From assembly GCA_013153795.1 (NCBI GenBank), contig JAADDV010000151.1, positions 1 to 8,229 on the forward strand: a stretch of DNA of 8,229 bases. The letters run 5' to 3'. The notes below the pieces were generated by a model that had not been told where the DNA came from, made no database searches, and worked only from the letters and a program-made list of their open reading frames with translations. The first letter of the stretch is position 1. Each line of letters opens with the position of its first letter. The translations under genes and the position numbers were made by a program. This document shows positions 1 through 5,770 of this stretch, in pieces. This DNA comes from Aquificota bacterium. GTDB lineage: Bacteria > Aquificota > Aquificia > Aquificales > Hydrogenothermaceae.

Positions 1-236
1 TTAAAAACTGAATAAGCTGGTATACCTCCTAAAGGTTTTTTTACAACTTTTCCATTTTCTACTTCTGCAATAAAAAAAAGTTCATCTAAACCTTCTATTC
101 CTGTTGGAATACCATATATTTTTGGAGCTTTTTCTAAAGCTTTACTACCAGTAAGAATACTTTCTTTTATAATTCTAGGTTCTCTATGTTCATACACCCA
201 TTCTTTTTCATATTCATATTTTTGTTTTTCTGACAT
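1..236 (-). CDS. KaiC/RAD55-like RecA-superfamily ATPase, N-terminal part (cut by window edge)
   Basis: Only the first 78 codons lie in the window; the gene continues leftward past base 1. The ATG at 236-234 is preceded by a strong AAGGAGG site. After a charged N-terminal stretch (residues 1-40) comes GIPTGIEGLDEL (42-53), the motif that opens KaiC-type domains, followed by a short insertion and GGIPAYSVF (70-78). In the family the Walker A P-loop follows directly, which would be just outside the window, so ATPase activity cannot be confirmed here. KaiC/RAD55-like proteins are hexameric or filament-forming ATPases with varied roles in signalling and recombination; no specific role can be given. 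The gene is codirectional with trmH, 75 bp downstream of it, and may have its own promoter. Confidence 0.75.
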   Translation of the reverse strand, partial: MSEKQKYEYEKEWVYEHREPRIIKESILTGSKALEKAPKIYGIPTGIEGLDELFFIAEVENGKVVKKPLGGIPAYSVF

Positions 237-278
237 GAAAAACCTCCTTTTAATTAAAAACAGAAATATTAAGGAATA

Positions 279-307
279 AATATGTTTAGTTAAAAAAGAA
301 AACGCAA
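279..307 (-). promoter_or_regulatory. Possible promoter of the KaiC-like gene
   Basis: On the minus strand a TTGCGT hexamer (307-302) is separated by 17 bases from CATATT (284-279), giving a leader of roughly 35 nt before the KaiC-like start. The match to the sigma-70 consensus is only 3/6 and 4/6, so this is a weak candidate. Read-through from trmH is the alternative. Confidence 0.28.
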
Positions 308-311
308 TAAG

Positions 312-947
312 TTATGAGCTTAAAAATCTTCTCATGGCACTTTCCTTTTTCTTTTGTTTTATTACATCTTCTGTAGACCATTTTTTTATAATTTTCTGAA
401 TTTCTTCTTCTGATAAAGAAGGTTTATTATATAAACCTTTTTCTTCTCTTTGCCTTTGAGCTTCATATAAAATCACACCTGTTGCAACCGAAACATTTAA
501 ACTTTGAGCCATTCCATACATAGGAATAATAATTTGTTTATCTGCATATTTTAAGACTTCTTTACTTACTCCTTGAACCTCATTTCCTACTACAATAAGC
601 GTTGGTTTTGTATAATCTATTTCTCTAAAATTTATACTATCTTCAGATAAATATGTTGCTACAATTTGAAAACCTTCTTCTTTCTTTTTTTGAAAAAATT
701 TATCTATATTAGAAACTTCTTTATGAATAACCCATTTATGAGAACCCATAGTGATTTCTTCATTTATAAGTTCTCCATGACCTAAAAATCTATAATATAA
801 ATACAAAACTCCTACTGCATCACATGTTCGAAGAATTGCTGAAAAATTATGTTGATTTTTGACATTATCTGTAAAAACCTGCAAGTTTTTCTGTCTTTTT
901 TTTAAAATTTCATAAATTTTTTTCAATCTATTTTCTGTTATGAACAT
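312..947 (-). CDS. trmH: tRNA (guanosine-18-2'-O)-methyltransferase TrmH
   Basis: This is a SPOUT-class (SpoU) methyltransferase that uses S-adenosylmethionine to 2'-O-methylate G18 in the tRNA D-loop. This helps hold the D-loop/T-loop corner together, which matters in thermophiles. The 211-aa length is normal for TrmH. Motif 1 is NFSAILRTCDAVG (34-46) with Asn34 and catalytic-type Arg40. Motif 2 is IVVGNEVQG (118-126) with Glu123, and motif 3 is MYGMAQSLNVSVATG (143-157) with Ser149 and Asn151. These match, offset by one, the Asn35/Arg41/Glu124/Ser150/Asn152 set I recall for Thermus TrmH. A basic C-terminal extension (about 170-211) also fits. The start at 947 has an AAGGA site about 5 bases upstream. 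The gene is divergent from pstB. Another SpoU-family specificity is possible but less likely. Confidence 0.9.
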   Translation of the reverse strand: MFITENRLKKIYEILKKRQKNLQVFTDNVKNQHNFSAILRTCDAVGVLYLYYRFLGHGELINEEITMGSHKWVIHKEVSNIDKFFQKKKEEGFQIVATYLSEDSINFREIDYTKPTLIVVGNEVQGVSKEVLKYADKQIIIPMYGMAQSLNVSVATGVILYEAQRQREEKGLYNKPSLSEEEIQKIIKKWSTEDVIKQKKKESAMRRFLSS

Positions 948-995
948 CTATTTTTCCTTGTTGTTTTTGGTTTTTATAAAAAATATCTCAAAATT

Positions 996-1004
996 TGGTA
1001 TATT
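996..1004 (+). promoter_or_regulatory. Extended -10 promoter candidate for pstB-phoU
   Basis: TGG followed by TATATT in the trmH/pstB divergent gap matches an extended -10 element (TGn-TATAAT with one mismatch). It would start transcription near 1011, about 40 nt ahead of the pstB ATG. No good -35 hexamer and no clear direct-repeat Pho-box-like operator is visible. Confidence 0.38.
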
Positions 1005-1050
1005 AAAAGTCTCTATTTTAAAGCTTTTAAAAAGAAAAATGGAGGCTCAA

Positions 1051-1818
1051 ATGCCTGAAAAAGAGAAAATAAAAGTTATAGACCTTTATTTTTGGTATGC
1101 AGGTTCAGACAAACCAGCTTTAAAAGGAATAAATATGCCTGTTTATGAAAACAAAGTTACAGCATTAATAGGTCCTTCTGGTTGTGGAAAAACTACATTA
1201 CTTAGATGTTTTAATAGAATGCATGATTTATACCCTGGGAACAGATACAAAGGAAAAATTCTTCTTGATGGAGAAAATATCCTTTCTGAAGATTATGACC
1301 TTATAAAACTTAGAACAAAAGTTGGTATGGTTTTTCAAAAACCAACTCCTTTTCCAATGAGCATTTTTGATAATGTTGCTTATGGTTTAAAACTAAGAGG
1401 TATTAAAGATAAATCTGAGCTTGAAGGAAGAGTTGAAAAAGCCTTAAAACAAGCAGCTTTATGGGATGAAGTAAAAGATAGATTAGACCAGCCAGCTACA
1501 GGGCTATCAGGAGGACAGCAACAAAGGCTTGTTATAGCAAGGGCTTTAGCAGTTGAACCTGAAGTTTTACTTTTTGATGAGCCTACATCTGCTTTAGACC
1601 CAATATCTACATCAAAAATAGAAGAACTTGTTGTTGAATTAAGAAAAAAAGTAACGATAATTATCGTTACTCATAATATGCAACAAGCAGCAAGAGTTTC
1701 AGATTATACAGCCTTTATGTATTTAGGGGAGCTTATAGAATTTGATAAAACAGATATTATATTTACATCTCCATCTAAAAAACTTACAGAAGATTATATT
1801 AGTGGTAAGTTTGGTTAA
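1051..1818 (+). CDS. pstB: Phosphate ABC transporter ATP-binding protein PstB
   Basis: PstB is the cytoplasmic ATPase that energises the high-affinity PstSCA phosphate importer. Counting from the ATG at 1051 (255 aa, usual family length), it has Walker A GPSGCGKT (41-48), a Q-loop VFQKPTPFPMSIFDNVAYG that is diagnostic of PstB rather than of other ABC ATPases, signature LSGGQQQR (152-159), Walker B LLFDE (173-177), D-loop SALD (180-183) and H-loop His208. The frame is open back to 940. The start at 1051 is preferred because GGAGG sits 5 bases upstream and because the longer N-terminus (hydrophobic, overlapping trmH) is foreign to the family. phoU follows after 24 bp. Neither pstS, pstC nor pstA is adjacent, so the permease must be encoded elsewhere. 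A 22-bp perfect palindrome lies inside the gene at 1650-1671. Confidence 0.96.
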   Translation: MPEKEKIKVIDLYFWYAGSDKPALKGINMPVYENKVTALIGPSGCGKTTLLRCFNRMHDLYPGNRYKGKILLDGENILSEDYDLIKLRTKVGMVFQKPTPFPMSIFDNVAYGLKLRGIKDKSELEGRVEKALKQAALWDEVKDRLDQPATGLSGGQQQRLVIARALAVEPEVLLFDEPTSALDPISTSKIEELVVELRKKVTIIIVTHNMQQAARVSDYTAFMYLGELIEFDKTDIIFTSPSKKLTEDYISGKFG

Positions 1819-1842
1819 TACATAAGGAAGGAGGAAGTTTTA

Positions 1843-2496
1843 ATGCTTATAAAACCCAGACTAGAAGAAATAAGAGATAGACTTATGAAAATGGCAGAAA
1901 TAGCAGACACTATGCTAGAAAATGCTGTTAAAGCTATTATAGAACATGATAAAACATATTTAAAAATAGTTGATGAACTTGAAGAAGAAGTAGACAGAAT
2001 GGAGATTGAAAATGAAACTCTTATTATTTCTACAATAGCTAGATATCAACCAGAAGCTAAATATTTAAGAATTCTTGTTATGGATTTATTTGTTAATAGA
2101 GATTTGGAAAGGATTGGAGACCATGCAGAAAATATTAAAGAGCAAGCAGAAAGAATTATAGAAAAACCTAAACTTAAAGAGTATATAGATTTACCGAAAA
2201 TGACAGAAATTACATTAGATATGGTCAGAGATGCAGTAAAATCTTTAGAAACTCTGGATACTGAACTTGCAAGAGATGTTATTCAAAGAGACGATGAAGT
2301 AGATGAGCTTAATGAAAAAATAATAAAAGATTTGTATAAATATATGGTAGAAGACCCAGAGAAAATAAAAATAGGAATAAGACTTATCACAGTTGCTTCA
2401 AATATAGAAAGAGTTGCTGATATAGCAACAAATCTTGCTGAAGAAGTTATATATATGAAAGAAGGTAAAATGCTTAGACATCAGGAAATAGATTAA
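1843..2496 (+). CDS. phoU: Phosphate-specific transport system accessory protein PhoU
   Basis: PhoU is a cytoplasmic all-helical regulator that links the Pst transporter to the PhoR-type histidine kinase and restrains phosphate uptake when phosphate is plentiful. The 217-aa protein shows the expected two tandem three-helix halves. Each half carries the family's metal-cluster motif of the ExxxD type: ERIGDHAENIKE (89-100) in the first half and ERVADIATNLAEE (189-201) in the second. The ATG at 1843 is preceded by AAGGAGGA, a strong ribosome binding site. It lies 24 bp after pstB and surely shares its transcript. No PhoB/PhoR genes are in the window. Downstream there is no clear hairpin, only a pyrimidine-rich tract. 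Confidence 0.95.
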   Translation: MLIKPRLEEIRDRLMKMAEIADTMLENAVKAIIEHDKTYLKIVDELEEEVDRMEIENETLIISTIARYQPEAKYLRILVMDLFVNRDLERIGDHAENIKEQAERIIEKPKLKEYIDLPKMTEITLDMVRDAVKSLETLDTELARDVIQRDDEVDELNEKIIKDLYKYMVEDPEKIKIGIRLITVASNIERVADIATNLAEEVIYMKEGKMLRHQEID

Positions 2497-2511
2497 TATA
2501 AATATCCTTCA

Positions 2512-2539
2512 TTTTCCCTCTTGTCTTTTCTTTTTCTTT
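2512..2539 (+). other. Pyrimidine-rich, G-poor tract after phoU
   Basis: Between phoU and the copper-chaperone gene, 27 of 28 bases are C or T (the one purine is G2523) and no stem-loop is present. A C/U-rich unstructured 3' region of this kind could act in Rho-dependent termination of pstB-phoU. That function is inference. Confidence 0.3.
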
Positions 2540-2542
2540 ATC

Positions 2543-2571
2543 TTAGCATTAAATTAAGTAATTCATATATC
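2543..2571 (+). promoter_or_regulatory. Promoter candidate for the PCu(A)C gene
   Basis: TTAGCA (2543-2548), a 17-base spacer and TATATC (2566-2571) match the sigma-70 layout at 4/6 and 4/6. The start would fall near 2578, leaving a leader of about 28 nt with the AAGGAGGG site at 2594-2601. A nearer perfect TATAAT at 2587-2592 would begin transcription inside the ribosome binding site and is less likely. Confidence 0.38.
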
Positions 2572-2606
2572 TTAATAAAACTTAATTATAATCAAGGAGG
2601 GTTATT

Positions 2607-3026
2607 ATGAAATCCTTTTTTCTTTTTCTTTTTGCTGGATTTATCTTATCTGCCTGTGCAAAATCTGATATAGAAATAAGAGACCCATGGATTAGGGCAG
2701 TCCCACCAAACTCAAAAAATACAGCTCTTTTTATGATTATTGAAAATAAAGGAAATAAAGAAGATGAATTAATTTCTGTAAAAACAGATATTGCGAAAAT
2801 GAGTATGATACATGAAACAGTTAACGAAAATGGCATAATGAAAATGAAACATATCGAAACTTTAAAAATTCCTCCAAAATCAAAAATAGAATTAAAACCT
2901 GGTGGTCTTCACATAATGCTTATGGGATTAAAAAGACCTTTGAAAGTAGGGGAGAAAGTAAAAGTAAAACTTTTATTTAAGTTTGCTGGAGAAAAAGAAA
3001 TTTTAGCTCCTGTAGAGTTAAAATAA
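2607..3026 (+). CDS. PCu(A)C-family periplasmic copper chaperone lipoprotein
   Basis: PCu(A)C proteins hold Cu(I) outside the cytoplasmic membrane and hand it to the CuA/CuB centres of haem-copper oxidases. The 139-aa product has the full family ligand set with exact spacing: His69, ten residues, Met80, 21 residues, His102, one residue, Met104. A hydrophobic signal (residues 4-15) ends in LSAC with Cys17, so it is probably a membrane-anchored lipoprotein rather than a free periplasmic protein. The ATG at 2607 has AAGGAGGG five bases upstream. The gene stands alone between phoU and a convergent cytochrome c gene; no ScoI or oxidase genes adjoin it. A link to cytochrome oxidase assembly follows from the family, not from neighbours. 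Confidence 0.92.
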   Translation: MKSFFLFLFAGFILSACAKSDIEIRDPWIRAVPPNSKNTALFMIIENKGNKEDELISVKTDIAKMSMIHETVNENGIMKMKHIETLKIPPKSKIELKPGGLHIMLMGLKRPLKVGEKVKVKLLFKFAGEKEILAPVELK

Positions 3027-3064
3027 AAATCTTAAATTTTTAAGAAAAAAACTTGAAAATTTTT

Positions 3065-3093
3065 AAAAGGGGAGTTTTCACACTCCCCTTTTT
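3065..3093. terminator. Bidirectional intrinsic terminator between convergent genes
   Basis: An 11-bp perfect stem (AAAAGGGGAGT at 3065-3075 with ACTCCCCTTTT at 3082-3092) encloses a 6-base loop. The A and T flanks of the stem supply a U run in either direction. It sits between the stops of the copper-chaperone gene (3026) and the cytochrome gene (3098) and should end both transcripts. Confidence 0.88.
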
Positions 3094-3097
3094 ATAT

Positions 3098-3604
3098 TTA
3101 GTGAGGATGTTTTTTCATAAATTCTTCCCACGTCATTTTATATCTGTGATACATCCATCTAGCAACAGCTTCTTTTTCTTCTTCTGTCATACTTTGACCT
3201 ATAGGAGGCATTACTCCAAAAACTCTATAAGCCATTGGCAGGCATACCCCTTTATCTCTTGAAGGATTTGTAATGTAATCTTTTACAAATGCTACAAATT
3301 CTTCTTCTTTAGGATAAAACTTTTTAACTCTTGCTGAAACTTCTGACATTGGAGGTGCACCAAAAGGAGGTCTTCCTCCAGACATTACAGTCTTTCTTAT
3401 ATTCTTTACTTGCTCTGGAGAAACTGTTTCCCAGTGACAAGCAGCACATTTGTTTTTGTAAACTTGATAACCTTTTTCTATTTTTTTTTCAATTCCCTGT
3501 TCTCTTTCTCTGTGTTGATACTGATGTTGATGTTGCATTCTACATGAGAAAGATAATGTAGCTAAAACACTAAGAATGCTAACGCCCAGTAAGAATTTCT
3601 TCAT
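3098..3604 (-). CDS. Lipoprotein monohaem cytochrome c with His/Gln-rich linker
   Basis: A 168-aa exported electron-transfer protein with a single haem-binding site, CAACH (Cys53, Cys56, His57). The likely sixth ligand is Met132 in GVMPPIG; Met86 in GAPPM is an alternative. The signal sequence (3-19) ends SFSC, so Cys21 is probably lipidated and anchors the protein to the membrane. After Cys21 comes a His/Gln-rich linker, MQHQHQYQH (23-31), which could bind metal, although that is inference. A free Cys121 lies between the haem site and Met132. The ATG at 3604 is preceded by GGAGG with about 8 bases spacing. The gene converges with the copper chaperone across a shared terminator and follows the Yip1-family gene by 85 bp. 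The redox partner cannot be told from the sequence. Confidence 0.88.
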   Translation of the reverse strand: MKKFLLGVSILSVLATLSFSCRMQHQHQYQHREREQGIEKKIEKGYQVYKNKCAACHWETVSPEQVKNIRKTVMSGGRPPFGAPPMSEVSARVKKFYPKEEEFVAFVKDYITNPSRDKGVCLPMAYRVFGVMPPIGQSMTEEEKEAVARWMYHRYKMTWEEFMKKHPH

Positions 3605-3644
3605 TTCCTAACCTCCGTAAATTTAAGATATTAAAGTTCTAATC

Positions 3645-3650
3645 ATTATA
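3645..3650 (-). promoter_or_regulatory. -10 element candidate for the cytochrome c gene
   Basis: A perfect minus-strand TATAAT lies in the 85-bp gap between the Yip1-family gene and the cytochrome gene. It would start transcription near 3637 with a leader of about 33 nt. No convincing -35 hexamer is found at 16-18 bases, so strength is uncertain. Confidence 0.35.
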
Positions 3651-3689
3651 AGCTATAAATAAAAACAAAATGTTAACTGAAAAGAGATA

Positions 3690-4364
3690 CTATGTAACAT
3701 TTAAAATTTTATAAATAATAGCTGCTTCAATTTGGCCTATAATACCGCTTATTACAAGATAAAGAATAATAACAACAATAATAAACTGAAAGTTTTTAGA
3801 ACCTTCAGAAGGAATTTTTAAAATTTTTTCTCCACCAATAAAAACAAGATAAAAAGTGTAAAAACTTCCTAAAAATATCATAAACATAGAAAGAGGAGAA
3901 TTCATAACATAAAAAGCACCTGCTGCCCATGTTGGAACAAGCGCAAAAGCTGCAACTGTAAAAGCTTTATTTGGGTCTTTTATTCCACCAAAAGCTGGAG
4001 ATAAAAAGAAAATTATTATAGTTAAAACTACTGGCTTAAAAAGTTCAAAACCATACGTAACAAGCATAATAAGAAGTTCCTGTGTTATATCATTGTCAAG
4101 GAGCTCATTCTTAAGAGCCTGCATATAAGCAATTGTTCTTTTAGGCTGTTCAGGGTCATTTTCCGCCATTTTTAAAAATTCTTCAATAGCAGCAACATAA
4201 TAATCCCTAAAAACGACAAATCCTATAAAATGGCTTACTGCCGGAATAAAAGCAAAGAAGATTATCAGTTTTAGATAAAGTTCTTTAATAGTAAAATTTT
4301 CCTGGGCAAGTTTTTCCCAGGCTTGTTTTGGTCTGATATACAGGTCGAGGAAGTATTTAACCAT
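3690..4364 (-). CDS. Yip1-family integral membrane protein of unknown role
   Basis: A 224-aa polytopic membrane protein. It opens with the family-like segment LYIRPKQAWEKLAQEN (8-23), which resembles the NPxxAWxxIxxE motif at the start of bacterial Yip1-domain proteins. Five probable membrane helices follow, at about 30-52, 97-121, 134-154, 157-177 and 192-215, with an acidic loop (53-95) between the first two. Yip1-domain proteins in bacteria have no settled function. The ATG at 4364 has an AGGGGG site five to six bases upstream. It is divergent from the DUF2628 gene, another small membrane protein, with only 59 bp between them. Confidence 0.75.
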   Translation of the reverse strand: MVKYFLDLYIRPKQAWEKLAQENFTIKELYLKLIIFFAFIPAVSHFIGFVVFRDYYVAAIEEFLKMAENDPEQPKRTIAYMQALKNELLDNDITQELLIMLVTYGFELFKPVVLTIIIFFLSPAFGGIKDPNKAFTVAAFALVPTWAAGAFYVMNSPLSMFMIFLGSFYTFYLVFIGGEKILKIPSEGSKNFQFIIVVIILYLVISGIIGQIEAAIIYKILNVT

Positions 4365-4378
4365 TAAAACCCCCTGTT

Positions 4379-4408
4379 TTGATAAGATATTTGTTATCTA
4401 ATTATATC
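4379..4408 (+). promoter_or_regulatory. Promoter candidate for the DUF2628-dapD operon
   Basis: TTGATA (4379-4384), an 18-base spacer and TATATC (4403-4408) form a sigma-70-like promoter. Its expected start (about 4414-4416) falls inside the AGAGG ribosome site at 4413-4417. Either the mRNA has a minimal leader, or translation begins farther in, or the true promoter is different. Confidence 0.38.
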
Positions 4409-4409
4409 A
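4401..4409 (-). promoter_or_regulatory. Extended -10 promoter candidate for the Yip1-family gene
   Basis: On the minus strand TGA followed by TATAAT is a perfect extended -10. It predicts a start near 4394 and a 30-nt leader ahead of the ATG at 4364. It occupies the same bases as the rightward -10, so the two divergent promoters would overlap back to back. Confidence 0.5.
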
Positions 4410-4423
4410 GCTAGAGGTTAAGT

Positions 4424-4909
4424 GTGGACGAAAAACTAAAAGAAAAAATGAAAATTTTTATAGGAAAAAATGCTGAATATTATCTTGCAAAATTTGAAGT
4501 TTTTGAAAAGACTGGTTCAGCTCTAAGCTGGAATTGGGCAGCATTTGGATTTGGTATTTTTTGGATGATTTACAGGAAAATGTATTTATATGCTTTTTTA
4601 TCTATTCTTTTAATGTTTTTTTTAAAAGCTATAGAAGTTTATTTACGTCTTTCTCCTGTTTTATCATTTTTTTTATCTTTATGGTTATGGGTAGGATTTG
4701 GATTATTTGGGAATTATCTCTACTATCTCCATGTTAAAAGAAAAGTTATGGAAATAATGGTGCAATATCCAGATGAAAAAGACCAGATACTAATGCTCCA
4801 AAAAGAAGGTGGAACAAGCTGGATAGCTGTTTTTGTATTTACTTTTATTTTTATTTTGATAAATGCAATAGCAGGAATGTATATAGAAAATAAACAAGGA
4901 GGTTTTTAA
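4424..4909 (+). CDS. DUF2628-family small membrane protein
   Basis: A 161-aa protein with the DUF2628 hallmark: a Trp/aromatic core SWNWAAFGFGIFWMIYRKMY (35-54), then hydrophobic segments at about 55-74 and 78-97, the GLFGNYLYYLHVKRKV stretch (93-108), a conserved-type GGTS (129-132) and a last membrane helix at 133-153. The family's function is unknown. Translation probably starts at the GTG at 4424, with AGAGG six bases upstream. The in-frame ATG at 4448 lacks a clear ribosome site but would give a longer leader. The stop codon overlaps the dapD start (TAATG), so the two are translationally coupled. Confidence 0.8.
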   Translation: MDEKLKEKMKIFIGKNAEYYLAKFEVFEKTGSALSWNWAAFGFGIFWMIYRKMYLYAFLSILLMFFLKAIEVYLRLSPVLSFFLSLWLWVGFGLFGNYLYYLHVKRKVMEIMVQYPDEKDQILMLQKEGGTSWIAVFVFTFIFILINAIAGMYIENKQGGF

Positions 4910-5724
4910 TGGAAGAGCTTAAAAAACTTATTACAGAAGCATGGGAAAATAGAGAGCTTCTAAAAGAAAAAAAATATCAGGATGCTGTTAGGGAAACTAT
5001 TGACCTTTTAGACAAAGGAAAAATAAGAGTTGCTGAAAAGAAAAATGGAGAATGGGTTGTTAATGAATGGGTTAAGCAAGCTATCCTTCTTTATTTCCCT
5101 ATACAGGAAATGAAAGTTATAGAAGTAGGACCTTTTGAATACTACGACAAGATACCTTTAAAGAAAAACTGGAAAGAAGCAGGGGTTAGAGTTGTTCCGC
5201 CAGCAACAGCAAGATACGGCTCCTTTATAGAATCAGGGGCAATCCTTATGCCTTCATATGTGAATATAGGAGCATACGTTGGAAGTGGCACTCTCGTTGA
5301 TACATGGGCAACAGTTGGTTCTTGTGCCCAGATAGGAAAAAATGTTCATCTTTCTGGAGGAGTTGGAATCGGAGGTGTTTTAGAACCACCATCTGCAAAA
5401 CCTGTTATTGTTGAAGATAACTGTTTTATAGGTTCAAGATGTATCATTGTTGAAGGAGCTATTATAGAAGAAGAGGCTGTTTTAGGAGCAGGAGTTGTTA
5501 TTACTGGCTCAACAAGAATAATAGATGTTTCAGGAGACGAACCTGTAGAATACAGAGGAAGAGTGCCTGCAAGAAGTGTTGTTATTCCTGGAGTTATGAA
5601 TAAAAAATTCCCTGCAGGAGAATACGGCGTTCCTGTTGCACTTATAATAGGAAAAAGAAAAGAATCTACAGACAAAAAGGTTTCTTTAAATGAAGCATTA
5701 AGAGAATTTAATGTAGAAGGATAA
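4909..5724 (+). CDS. dapD: 2,3,4,5-tetrahydropyridine-2,6-dicarboxylate N-succinyltransferase DapD
   Basis: DapD transfers succinyl from succinyl-CoA to tetrahydrodipicolinate in the succinylase branch of lysine and meso-diaminopimelate synthesis. Length (271 aa) is close to the E. coli enzyme (about 274). Residues 1-100 form the helical N-terminal domain. From about 104 to 205 runs a left-handed beta-helix of hexapeptide repeats, including LMPSYVNIGAYV (113-124), the active-site segment VDTWATVGSCAQIGKNVHL (130-148) with Asp131, and SGGVGIGGVLEP (149-160). A C-terminal part follows (RVPARSVVIPG, 218-228). Aligned from memory with E. coli, the first Glu of its RSEVVEG segment is Ile179 here, while Glu182 is kept. 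AAGGAGG precedes the ATG. The start overlaps the stop of the DUF2628 gene by one base, and coaE downstream also concerns CoA. Confidence 0.96.
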   Translation: MEELKKLITEAWENRELLKEKKYQDAVRETIDLLDKGKIRVAEKKNGEWVVNEWVKQAILLYFPIQEMKVIEVGPFEYYDKIPLKKNWKEAGVRVVPPATARYGSFIESGAILMPSYVNIGAYVGSGTLVDTWATVGSCAQIGKNVHLSGGVGIGGVLEPPSAKPVIVEDNCFIGSRCIIVEGAIIEEEAVLGAGVVITGSTRIIDVSGDEPVEYRGRVPARSVVIPGVMNKKFPAGEYGVPVALIIGKRKESTDKKVSLNEALREFNVEG

Positions 5725-5746
5725 GCAGGCTCCTTGCCTGCTCTTT
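5724..5746 (+). terminator. Weak hairpin after dapD: partial terminator or attenuator
   Basis: A 7-bp perfect stem (AGCAGGC at 5724-5730 with GCCTGCT at 5736-5742, loop TCCTT) starts on the last base of the dapD stop codon and is followed only by CTTT. That U run is short, so termination would be partial. The right arm can alternatively pair with AGCAGG at 5756-5761, which overlaps the next gene's ribosome site. Confidence 0.5.
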
Positions 5747-5770
5747 AAAAGCAGCAGCAGGAGGATGTTC

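Noticed and set aside
940..1050. N-terminal extension of PstB by 37 residues from an upstream ATG
   Set aside because: It overlaps the trmH start, adds a hydrophobic segment foreign to PstB, and lacks a ribosome site; GGAGG is five bases before the ATG at 1051.
1650..1671. The pstB palindrome as an intrinsic terminator
   Set aside because: It has no loop, is AT-rich, has no T run and lies within a conserved coding segment.
2587..2592. Perfect TATAAT as promoter of the copper chaperone gene
   Set aside because: Transcription would begin inside the AAGGAGGG ribosome site; TTAGCA-17-TATATC just upstream fits better.
2582..2836. Leftward open frame over the start of the copper chaperone gene
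   Set aside because: It is antisense to a gene with exact PCu(A)C ligand spacing and has no convincing ribosome site.
3053..3561. Two rightward open frames opposite the cytochrome c gene
   Set aside because: They lie on the non-coding strand of a clear cytochrome with haem motif and signal peptide, and their products are Phe/Leu-rich with no domain.
5346..5675. Leftward open frame antisense to dapD
   Set aside because: It is a shadow of the strongly conserved DapD beta-helix, with no start signals of its own.
5765..5770. Carbonic anhydrase start at ATG 5765
   Set aside because: The AGGAGG site directly abuts this ATG with zero spacing; the ATG at 5771 has normal spacing.
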